Assembly (NCBI GenBank): GCA_020444775.1 | Contig: JAGRHX010000629.1 | Location: 1 to 11,569, forward strand | Direction of reading: 5' to 3' | Length of the DNA stretch: 11,569 nucleotides | Source of the DNA: Gammaproteobacteria bacterium | GTDB lineage: Bacteria; Pseudomonadota; Gammaproteobacteria; HK1 | Shown here: in pieces, positions 1 to 5,465 of the stretch | How positions within the stretch are numbered: the stretch's first letter is position 1 | How the letters are laid out: each line of letters begins with the position of its first letter | The notes under the pieces: model-generated | Databases searched by the model: none | What the model saw: the letters and a program-made list of their open reading frames with translations, nothing else | Told to the model about the DNA's origin: nothing | Position numbers and translations under genes: made by a program

Positions 1-1
1 C

Positions 2-97
2 GGCGTGGTGGTGAACTGGCGCTATCAGACGGTGAGCGAGTTCGCTCGGGTTGCCGAGACCCTCGGTGCCAGGACCGCTGCGAGGACTGGCGACTGA
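2..97 (+). CDS. C-terminal end of an unidentified protein (partial)
   Basis: An open frame enters from the left edge and ends at a TGA at 95-97, giving the last 31 residues of a protein. The segment reads as normal coding sequence, with GC-rich third positions, and contains VNWRYQTVSEFARVAETLG, which looks like an amphipathic C-terminal helix, followed by a short Arg/Ala-rich tail. I do not recognise the family from this fragment. Its stop codon is followed at once by two hairpins, which supports a real gene end here. It converges on the EthD-like gene. Confidence 0.55.
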   Translation, partial: GVVVNWRYQTVSEFARVAETLGARTAARTGD

Positions 98-110
98 GCC
101 CGGTCGGGCG

Positions 111-142
111 TGGCGCCGGGCCGGCCATACGGCCCGGCGCCA
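111..142. terminator. 12-bp perfect inverted repeat between convergent genes
   Basis: The arms tggcgccgggcc (111-122) and ggcccggcgcca (131-142) are perfect reverse complements around an 8-nt loop. A smaller hairpin, gcccg-gt-cgggc (98-109), sits just before it, directly after the first gene's stop. The pair fills most of the 54-bp gap between two convergent stop codons, where a bidirectional terminator is expected. No T-tract follows on either strand, so a classic intrinsic terminator is not proven. It could instead be a dispersed palindromic element or an RNA-stabilising hairpin. Confidence 0.5.
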
Positions 143-151
143 GGCGTGGGT

Positions 152-511
152 TCAGGTGGTACGGGTGACCTTGCGCAGGATGTGACGCCGGTTGTGGGTG
201 AACGGTCTCACCTCGGTCGCCCAGCGTCCGCGTTCCGAGGCCTCCGCCCACGCCGCGCTGGTCAGCACCTCGGGACTCTCGATCTCGTAGATGGCGCTGT
301 GCTTGGGCTCGTCGTCGAACACCATCTCCTTCAGCTCGCCGCCGAGGCTGAGCGTCAATGGCTGCCGCTCGGTGCGGCTCACGCCGTGCACGCCGGGAAC
401 CGAGCTCAGAAAGGGCACGTGCTCGGTGTCGTAGACCTCGTGGAACAGCGCTTCCTTGTCGGGATCGACGTCCATGCTGGCAATGAATATGTAGCTGGTC
501 TTCAACGGCAT
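152..511 (-). CDS. EthD-like/DUF4286-type dimeric alpha-beta barrel protein
   Basis: This 119-residue protein looks like a single ferredoxin-like dimeric alpha/beta-barrel domain. It opens with a beta strand (KTSYIFIASMDV, about residues 4-15), then a helix with the family-like pattern FHEVYDTEHVPFLSSVPGV (23-41). In related small barrels a His after an acidic residue (here EH, 30-31) marks this spot. A second strand, HSAIYEIESPEVL (71-83), and the helix after it match the rest of the fold. There is no signal peptide, so it is probably cytoplasmic. The start at 511 is backed by a purine-rich gggggag about 8 nt upstream. Family members are often hypothetical or sit in degradation gene sets, and no substrate can be assigned. 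Its start lies 23 bp from that of the divergent permease. Confidence 0.7.
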   Translation of the reverse strand: MPLKTSYIFIASMDVDPDKEALFHEVYDTEHVPFLSSVPGVHGVSRTERQPLTLSLGGELKEMVFDDEPKHSAIYEIESPEVLTSAAWAEASERGRWATEVRPFTHNRRHILRKVTRTT

Positions 512-534
512 TGTGCGGTGCTCCCCCGATCATT

Positions 535-1470
535 ATGGTGACGGCCCCCACCTCGGGTAGCCCCACCGTGTCATTCAACGTGCCTGCCAAGGCGGTCGTA
601 ATCGCCATTGTCATCCATTCGCTATGGGGTGGGAACACCGTCGCGGTCAAGTACGGGCTGCAGGCCTTCCCGCCACTTTGCAGCGCGTTTCTCAGATTCG
701 TCCTCGGTGCAGTCTTCATCGCCTGTTGGTGTGCGGTGGCGCGGGTACGTCTGTGGCCGGAGCGGGGCGAGTGGTCTCAGCACGCGATCATCTGCGCGTT
801 GTTCACCGTGCAGATCGGCGCCATGAACATCGGTTTCGGTATGACCTCGGGATCGATGGGCTCGATCCTGATCTCGACCAATCCGCTGTTCGCGAGCCTC
901 TTCGCTCACTTCCTGATCGCACAGGATCGGATGACCGCCGGACGGGCTCTCGGTCTGAGTGTCGCCTTCACCGGCACGCTGTTGACGCTGGTGGGTGACG
1001 GTAGCGGCGATATGTCAGAGGGGACCATGCAGGGCAATCTGATCGTGCTGCTCAGTGCCGGTCTGCTCGGCCTGCGGCTTGCTCTGGGGGCAAGAGCGGT
1101 TCGCAGTATCGAGCCGCTGCGAGTGGCGTTCTGGCAGATGACCCTGGCGCTGCCGCTCTTTGGTCTGGGTAGTCTGATATTCGAGGAGATCGACCCCGAG
1201 TCGATCGACTGGGCGCCGATAATCGGGATCCTCTATCAGGGCGTGGTCGTGGCCGGTCTGGGCTTTACCGTGGCTTTCATGCTGATGCGTCGCTACTCGC
1301 CCGGGGTGATGCTCAGCTTCAACTTCGTGGCACCGGTATCAGGCGTCGCGCTCAGCGCCCTGCTGCTCGCCGAGCGACCGGCCGCCAGCTTGTTCCTGGG
1401 CATGCTGCTGGTGGCCGTCGGGCTGCTCATCGTCACCCTCCAACGGCCGGCGAGACAATCATCGCCGTAG
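535..1470 (+). CDS. EamA/DMT-superfamily permease
   Basis: This 311-residue inner-membrane protein has about ten hydrophobic segments arranged as two EamA repeats, the normal size and layout for the drug/metabolite transporter family. The first repeat carries HSLWGGNTVAVKYGLQAFPPLCSAFLRFVLGA near the N-terminus, the usual family pattern of a W-G-N turn followed by P-x-x-x-x-x-x-R. The second ends with SFNFVAPVSGVALSALLLAERP, the conserved P-V followed by E-x-P of the last helices. Substrates in this family (amino acids, nucleosides, drugs) cannot be told from sequence. I chose ATG 535. In-frame TTG 511, GTG 538, GTG 568 and GTG 580 are alternatives, and none has a strong ribosome site. It is divergent from the EthD-like gene and converges on emrA. 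Confidence 0.88.
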   Translation: MVTAPTSGSPTVSFNVPAKAVVIAIVIHSLWGGNTVAVKYGLQAFPPLCSAFLRFVLGAVFIACWCAVARVRLWPERGEWSQHAIICALFTVQIGAMNIGFGMTSGSMGSILISTNPLFASLFAHFLIAQDRMTAGRALGLSVAFTGTLLTLVGDGSGDMSEGTMQGNLIVLLSAGLLGLRLALGARAVRSIEPLRVAFWQMTLALPLFGLGSLIFEEIDPESIDWAPIIGILYQGVVVAGLGFTVAFMLMRRYSPGVMLSFNFVAPVSGVALSALLLAERPAASLFLGMLLVAVGLLIVTLQRPARQSSP

Positions 1471-1508
1471 GGCCCGTTGGGCGGTAGCACTCCAAGTGAC
1501 CGGTGGGT

Positions 1509-2771
1509 TCAGTTGGCGCGCGTGGCGTTGCCGTTGCCGCCGTTGACCGCGTAGGCGTTCAACCACTTGCCGAGCCCGGAGTCGCCCAGTCCCATTCCCT
1601 GGGCGAGTTGCGAGGCACTGGACACCACCTGGTCGTAGAGCTTCTGGGCGAACGGCGGGAGCTCCCGTTCGCGTTCGGTGTCGATACTGACGGTGACGGT
1701 CATGCCCGCCCGTAGCGGCGGCGCTTCCGAGTGCGGCTCTATGGCAAGCTGAACCGGTACCCGTTGCACAACCTTCACCCAGTTGCCCGTTGCGTTCTGC
1801 GGCGGCAGCAGCGAGAACTCGGCGCCGGTGGCCGGCGCGATCTTGTCGACCCGTGCCTGCCATTTCTGGTCGGGATAGGCATCGACGACCAGCGTCGCGA
1901 CCTGGCCCTCTGTGACATGGGTGAGCTGGGTCTCCTTCAGGTTGGCCTCGACCCAGACCTCCTCGTTCTCGATCAGGCTGAAGATGGCTTCGCCTTCCTC
2001 GACGTACTCGCCGACCTGCAGCTTCATGTTGCTGATGATGCCGGCCGCGGGCGCCCGCACCACCGTGTCGTCGAGCTCCATCACCGCCTCGTCACGTACC
2101 GCCATGGCGCGCTGATAGCGCGGATGGGCCTCGGGCGGGACCGTGGCGTCGCCGCCCAGCCGGGCGAGAACGCGATTGGCGTGTTGCTCGGTGGTCCGGA
2201 CCTTCTGCATGGCGAGGCGCAGCTCGTGCTCAGCCTCGTCGTACTGTTCCTCGCGGGCCATGCCGCGGGCCTTGAGCAGCTTCTGACGCTCGAACTGGCG
2301 CTGCAGGAAGCGCACCCGCTCGCGCTCCTCCTCGGCCAGTGTGATCGCTTCCTGGAAGTCGGCGCGCAGCGACTCGATCTCGGTGCGTTCGTTGTCCATC
2401 TCCGCGGTGTACTGCGCGACCTTGACCTGGAACGGGTCGGGATCGAGATGGAACAGTGCCTGGCCGGCCTTCACCGGCTGATTGTCGTCCACACCGACCC
2501 AAACGACCCGGCCGGAGACGTCGGCGCTGATGGCGACGATGTTGGACTTGACGTAGGCGTTCTCGGTGGTGATGTAGCGGCCGCCGTGCATGTAGTAGTA
2601 GCCGCCCGCCATCAGCGCGACCGCCGGCACGAGCAGCATCAGCACGAATCGAATCAGCGAACGACCGACTCGCCGCCGGCGCCGATGGCGACGTGGCGGG
2701 GTGGCGTCATTGCCCTGGCTGGTGCTCGTTTCCGGGTTCTCCGCCGACTTTTCAGACGACTGTGTGCTCAT
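1509..2771 (-). CDS. emrA: EmrA/HlyD-family membrane fusion protein of an efflux pump
   Basis: This 420-residue periplasmic adaptor is anchored by one N-terminal membrane helix (about 38-58) after a strongly basic cytoplasmic stretch (RRHRRRRR, 27-34). Next come the first lipoyl half (about 80-112, ISADVSGRV), a long alpha-helical coiled coil (about 115-205), the second lipoyl half (about 238-268, VRAPAAGIISNMKLQVGEYV) and a beta-barrel. The block ATGAEFSLLPPQNATGNWVK (315-334) is the hallmark of EmrA-type adaptors, which join an EmrB-type MFS pump to an outer-membrane channel. The start at 2771 has a GGAAAG site just upstream. It overlaps the last 20 bp of marR, so the two are one operon. 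No emrB or outer-membrane channel gene follows; the next gene is the convergent EamA permease. The adaptor assignment is firm, but its partner is unknown. Confidence 0.9.
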   Translation of the reverse strand: MSTQSSEKSAENPETSTSQGNDATPPRRHRRRRRVGRSLIRFVLMLLVPAVALMAGGYYYMHGGRYITTENAYVKSNIVAISADVSGRVVWVGVDDNQPVKAGQALFHLDPDPFQVKVAQYTAEMDNERTEIESLRADFQEAITLAEEERERVRFLQRQFERQKLLKARGMAREEQYDEAEHELRLAMQKVRTTEQHANRVLARLGGDATVPPEAHPRYQRAMAVRDEAVMELDDTVVRAPAAGIISNMKLQVGEYVEEGEAIFSLIENEEVWVEANLKETQLTHVTEGQVATLVVDAYPDQKWQARVDKIAPATGAEFSLLPPQNATGNWVKVVQRVPVQLAIEPHSEAPPLRAGMTVTVSIDTERERELPPFAQKLYDQVVSSASQLAQGMGLGDSGLGKWLNAYAVNGGNGNATRAN

Positions 2772-3384
2772 TGCTTTCCACGTGATTCAGAACGGGTGAC
2801 GGGTCCGAAGCGGTGCCCCGTGATGATTCCTGAGTGGCCTGGTCGCCCGGTTGGTCGCCCGGTTGGTCGTCCAGCTTGTCGCCGGGACGGCCTTCGAGCC
2901 CGGCATCCACGCCGCGGCCGTCGGGGCCCTGCGCGCCGCCGTCATCCGCGTTCAGGCAGATCAGATTGGTCTTCATGCATTGCAACACGTCGATGAAGCG
3001 TTCCATGTCGGCGGGATCGATGCCGATCAGCGCTTCCGCTCGCAGGTCCGCGGCGGCGGAGCGGAGCTGACGCATCGACGGGCCGAAGGTCTCGGTGAGG
3101 AACACCCGCCGCACGCGCCGATCCGTGGCATCGGACTCGCGCCGGACCCAGCCGTTGGCCTCGAGGCGATCCAGCATCCGGCCGAGGCTCGCCTTCTCGA
3201 TCTCAAGCAACGCCGCCAGCTCCGACTGCGTGGTTCCGGCATTCCGATACAGATGCGTCAGGACCCACCACTGCGATCGGGTCAGACCAAGCGCGCGAAC
3301 CTTGCGGTCATAGGCGGTGCGCAACAGCCTCGAGACGTCGTGCAGCAGAAAGCCGAAGTTCCGATCCAGGTCTTCGTGTTGCAT
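2752..3384 (-). CDS. MarR-family transcriptional regulator with long acidic C-terminal tail
   Basis: This 210-residue protein has a MarR core over residues 1-145. It contains LTRSQWWVLTHLYRN (34-48), the recognition helix region TTQSELAALLEIEKASLGRMLDRLEANGWV (51-80) and the wing DATDRRVRRVFLT (85-97), whose D-x-R pattern contacts DNA in this family. Most MarR proteins are about 140-150 residues. This one has some 60 extra residues that are acidic and Gly/Pro/Asp-rich, including DQPGDQPGDQ (173-182), and probably disordered. An in-frame TAA lies three codons upstream of the chosen ATG at 3384. It is the first gene of the marR-emrA operon and probably represses it through the palindrome at 3426-3441. 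The effector is unknown. Confidence 0.88.
   Translation of the reverse strand: MQHEDLDRNFGFLLHDVSRLLRTAYDRKVRALGLTRSQWWVLTHLYRNAGTTQSELAALLEIEKASLGRMLDRLEANGWVRRESDATDRRVRRVFLTETFGPSMRQLRSAAADLRAEALIGIDPADMERFIDVLQCMKTNLICLNADDGGAQGPDGRGVDAGLEGRPGDKLDDQPGDQPGDQATQESSRGTASDPSPVLNHVESNEHTVV
2841..2888. repeat. 12-bp tandem repeat inside the marR tail
   Basis: The unit ggtcgcccggtt occurs twice exactly (2841-2852 and 2853-2864), followed by two decayed copies (2865-2876 and 2877-2888). Read on the minus strand it encodes the four-residue repeat that gives DQPGDQPGDQ in the regulator's C-terminal tail. The length is a multiple of three, so copy-number change would not break the frame. This looks like slippage-driven growth of a low-complexity tail. 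Confidence 0.75.
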
Positions 3385-3407
3385 CTCGGGATGTTAGTTG
3401 CCTGGGT

Positions 3408-3413
3408 TACTAT
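3408..3413 (-). promoter_or_regulatory. Possible -10 box for the marR-emrA operon
   Basis: Read on the minus strand this is TATAGT, a good sigma-70 -10 match in an AT-rich patch of an otherwise GC-rich region. It would start transcription about 16 nt before the marR ATG. No good -35 box is found at 16-18 bp, and the spot where one would lie falls inside the 16-bp palindrome. That would suit a promoter blocked by the regulator, or one needing help. The evidence is limited to the hexamer and its position. Confidence 0.4.
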
Positions 3414-3425
3414 AAGCAAGGCTAT

Positions 3426-3441
3426 TGTCGTCATGACGACA
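3426..3441. promoter_or_regulatory. Perfect 16-bp palindrome, probable MarR operator
   Basis: The sequence tgtcgtcatgacgaca is an exact palindrome with no spacer. It lies in the 112-bp gap between the divergent marR and lyase genes. Size and symmetry suit a dimeric winged-helix repressor such as MarR, whose operators are usually 16-20 bp palindromes. It overlaps the expected -35 zone of the leftward promoter and a possible -35 (tgacga, 3434-3439) of the rightward one. A single bound dimer could therefore control both directions. The binding protein is inferred from position only. Confidence 0.7.
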
Positions 3442-3463
3442 GTTGTCCGGCTGACTTTATGCT
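3434..3463 (+). promoter_or_regulatory. Possible promoter of the lyase gene
   Basis: A weak -35 match, tgacga (3434-3439), stands 18 bp before a -10 match, tatgct (3458-3463), about 33 bp upstream of the lyase start. The -35 match lies inside the right half of the 16-bp palindrome. This is a hexamer match only. Confidence 0.35.
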
Positions 3464-3496
3464 CGACAACCAATCCACCGTTGCGGAGACCCATCG

Positions 3497-4435
3497 ATGC
3501 GGATGACCACGCGCTTGCGGGAACTGATGAAGGCGGAAGGCACCTTGCTGGTGCCGGGGTGCTACAACGCGCTGAGCGCCAAGATTCTGGAGAAGGTCGG
3601 TTTCCCGGCCATCTACATGACCGGCTACGGCACCTCCTTGTCACTGCTCGGCATGCCCGATGCGGGTCTGGCGACGATGAGTGAGATGCACCTGAACGCG
3701 CGCTACATCGCAAACGCCGTGGCCGTGCCGCTGATCGCGGATGCCGACAACGGTTACGGCAACGCGATCAATGTCATTCGCACGGTGCGTGAGTACATAC
3801 AAACCGGCACGGCCGCCATCCACATCGAGGATCAGGTGATTCCCAAGCGGTGCGGGCACGTGGCCGGACGTCTGGTGATTCCACTGGAGGAGGCGGCAGG
3901 CAAGTACCGGGCCGCGGCCGACGCGCGCGACGAGCTGGATCCGGATTTCGTCATCATTGCCCGCACCGACGCGCGGGGGGCGCACGGCGGCAGCCTGGAC
4001 GACGCGATCCGCCGCGCCAATGCCTATCTGGACGCCGGTGCCGACATGGCGTTCGTCGAGGGCCCGACCGATCTGGGTGAGGTGGAGCGGATCTGCAAGG
4101 AGGTGCAGGGCCCGATCCTGTACAACCAGACCGGTGTCTCGCCGCGGCTGAGCAAGGCGCAGATGGACGAGCTGGGGATCGCCGTGACCATCCTGCCGGG
4201 GGCGACGCTACGCGTCACCATGCAGGCGGTGTACGACTTCTGTGTCGCGCTGCGTGACGATGGGCCGCTGGTCGAGGCGCGCTTCTTCGAGCAGTTCAAG
4301 GATCACCCCATCGGCGATTTCCATACCTTCGCAGGCTTCGACCAGATCCGGGAGTGGGAGGAGCGCTATCTGGATGAGGAGGCCCTGGCCAAGTACGCCG
4401 ATTCGGTCGGACATCAGCCGGCAAGCGATCGCTAG
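3497..4435 (+). CDS. Isocitrate lyase/PEP mutase superfamily C-C lyase
   Basis: This 312-residue cytoplasmic TIM-barrel enzyme belongs to the isocitrate lyase/phosphoenolpyruvate mutase superfamily. Visible marks are MTGYGTSLSLLGMPDAGLAT (41-60), the metal-binding strand ADADNGYG (81-88, D82 and D84), HIEDQ (109-113), the gating loop KRCGH (117-121, C119) and ARTDA. A Cys in K-[KR]-C-G-H is typical of the C-C lyases (isocitrate, methylisocitrate and dimethylmalate lyases) and argues against a mutase. The product is therefore probably pyruvate, glyoxylate or succinate from a 2-hydroxy-diacid; the exact substrate is not readable. No methylcitrate-cycle genes are adjacent, so I do not call it prpB. 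A ggag box lies 8 nt before ATG 3497, with ATG 3503 as an alternative. It is divergent from marR and shares the palindrome region. Confidence 0.85.
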   Translation: MRMTTRLRELMKAEGTLLVPGCYNALSAKILEKVGFPAIYMTGYGTSLSLLGMPDAGLATMSEMHLNARYIANAVAVPLIADADNGYGNAINVIRTVREYIQTGTAAIHIEDQVIPKRCGHVAGRLVIPLEEAAGKYRAAADARDELDPDFVIIARTDARGAHGGSLDDAIRRANAYLDAGADMAFVEGPTDLGEVERICKEVQGPILYNQTGVSPRLSKAQMDELGIAVTILPGATLRVTMQAVYDFCVALRDDGPLVEARFFEQFKDHPIGDFHTFAGFDQIREWEERYLDEEALAKYADSVGHQPASDR

Positions 4436-4516
4436 GCAACCCGCCGCGTCGAGCCGCGCGGGCAGTGGTGGATCTGCACCGTTTGGTTCACCTGCACCGA
4501 TGACAGGGATCATCCC

Positions 4517-4535
4517 GAGGTCGCATGGCGACCTC
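4517..4535. other. Perfect 8-bp stem hairpin downstream of the lyase gene
   Basis: The arms gaggtcgc (4517-4524) and gcgacctc (4528-4535) are exact reverse complements around an atg loop. A smaller inverted repeat, gggat-c-atccc (4506-4516), is immediately before it. The pair sits about 70-100 bp after the lyase stop, where a 3' end or terminator would fit. No T-run follows, so it may be an RNA 3'-end stabiliser, a non-canonical terminator or a protein site. Confidence 0.45.
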
Positions 4536-4651
4536 AGGCGTAGTGTTGTCGGGTTCACCCGCGCGGCGGCTGGCGGCGGCTGTAAGCCTCGGTAGCGCAT
4601 CGCTGGATCACATGTAGCCTTCGCCCCGTCTGCTCGCGCACCGCTCACTGT

Positions 4652-4675
4652 TGCCGTGCAGCCGGGCTGCCTGGC
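4652..4675. other. Long imperfect hairpin in the gap before the chalcone-isomerase-like gene
   Basis: An outer stem tgcc/ggca (4652-4655 with 4672-4675) and an inner stem gcagc/gctgc (4658-4662 with 4666-4670) are separated by a two-by-two internal loop and close on cgg. It lies 70 bp before the chosen start of the next gene. The rest of the 310-bp gap (4436-4745) holds no convincing gene, and I see no strong promoter hexamers in it. This could be part of the 5' leader or a terminator without a T-tract. Confidence 0.35.
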
Positions 4676-4745
4676 ACGTGATCTGCACACACCCGTTGCG
4701 CCGCTCCGGATGCGAGCGGCCTCGATGTGCAATCAGGAGGCACGG

Positions 4746-5369
4746 GTGAAACACTTGCTAGAGGTCCTAGAGGTCGATGCGTGGCCACGGCGTGCCGCGT
4801 GGGTCCGCATGATGATGCTGTCGATGGGCATGGCTGCGTGTCTGAGCGCTGCCCTCACGGCGCATGCCGCGTCGGCTCTGGCCGCCGGCACCGGGCCGGC
4901 GGCGTCCGCCGAGCTGGACGGACTGAGTCTGGGCGGTGCGAGTCTGTCGAGACGGGCCATGGCGGTGCGTGAGAAGTTCTGGGTCCAGGTCTACCGATGC
5001 ACCATCTATTCGTCAGCCCAGGCGAGCATCGAGGCCGTGATGGGCGGCCAGCTGCCGGCCATCGTGAGCTTCGAGATCCTGACCGACCAATTGCCCGCGT
5101 CGCCACCGCAACGCTGGCGACATGTGCTGCGCGGCGAGCTCGACCCGCGCGATTACGCGCGTGTGGAGACCCGTTACAGGGCACTGAGCAAGGGTGACAA
5201 GTTGACCTTCACCTATCTTCCGACGAACGGCACCAGCCTGCTGGTCGACGGCCAGCCACTGCTGCGACAACGTGGCAGCGCGTTGATGCGGGCCGTGCTC
5301 GACGAGCTGCTGGACGATTCGCCGGTGGCGGAGGCGCTGCGCAGCGACTGGTCGCGTCAGGCGCTATGA
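4746..5369 (+). CDS. Exported chalcone-isomerase-like protein
   Basis: The protein is 207 residues from a GTG at 4746. That start is set by a near-perfect aggagg (4735-4740) five bases upstream; the frame is open further upstream but without such a site. The N-terminus has arginines (15, 16, 21), a hydrophobic run MMMLSMGMAACLSAALT and an A-H-A cleavage site near residue 41, so it should be exported to the periplasm. ATG 4809, just before the hydrophobic run, is an alternative start. The mature part matches the bacterial chalcone isomerase-like domain: DGLSLGGASLS, then FWVQVYRCTIYSS (78-90), then LPAIVSFEILTD (103-114) and a late G-SALMRAVLDELL. Bacterial members of this fold are generally not flavonoid enzymes, and many may bind lipids; the role here is unknown. 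Its stop overlaps a possible start of the channel gene as ATGA. Confidence 0.78.
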   Translation: MKHLLEVLEVDAWPRRAAWVRMMMLSMGMAACLSAALTAHAASALAAGTGPAASAELDGLSLGGASLSRRAMAVREKFWVQVYRCTIYSSAQASIEAVMGGQLPAIVSFEILTDQLPASPPQRWRHVLRGELDPRDYARVETRYRALSKGDKLTFTYLPTNGTSLLVDGQPLLRQRGSALMRAVLDELLDDSPVAEALRSDWSRQAL

Positions 5370-5435
5370 ATCCGGACTGCGCGTGCTGGGCTGGTGGATG
5401 CCTGGCCCCGGCGGGACCGGTCGGCGAGGGTTTGA

Positions 5436-5465
5436 CCGCGATGTCGATCCCCGCGATGTCGATCC
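5436..5465. repeat. Perfect 15-bp tandem duplication at the channel gene start
   Basis: The unit ccgcgatgtcgatcc occurs twice with no gap (5436-5450 and 5451-5465). Each copy carries an in-frame ATG (5441 and 5456), giving the peptide MSIPAMSIPL. The duplication therefore doubles the start codon of the signal-peptide-bearing form of the channel. Its length is a multiple of three, so either ATG keeps the frame. Confidence 0.85.

Noticed and set aside
1731..2996. A 421-residue open frame on the plus strand opposite emrA and marR
   Set aside because: It is antisense to two well-recognised genes, has a Leu/Gly/His/Asp-rich composition typical of antisense frames in GC-rich DNA, and shows no domain.
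3497..4435. Calling the lyase prpB (methylisocitrate lyase) or PEP mutase
   Set aside because: The KRCGH loop excludes a typical mutase, but with no methylcitrate-cycle genes nearby the specific prpB name is not justified.
4545..4575. A cgggttcacccg hairpin resembling a tRNA T-arm
   Set aside because: The loop is far too short for a T-loop, and no acceptor, D or anticodon arm can be built around it.
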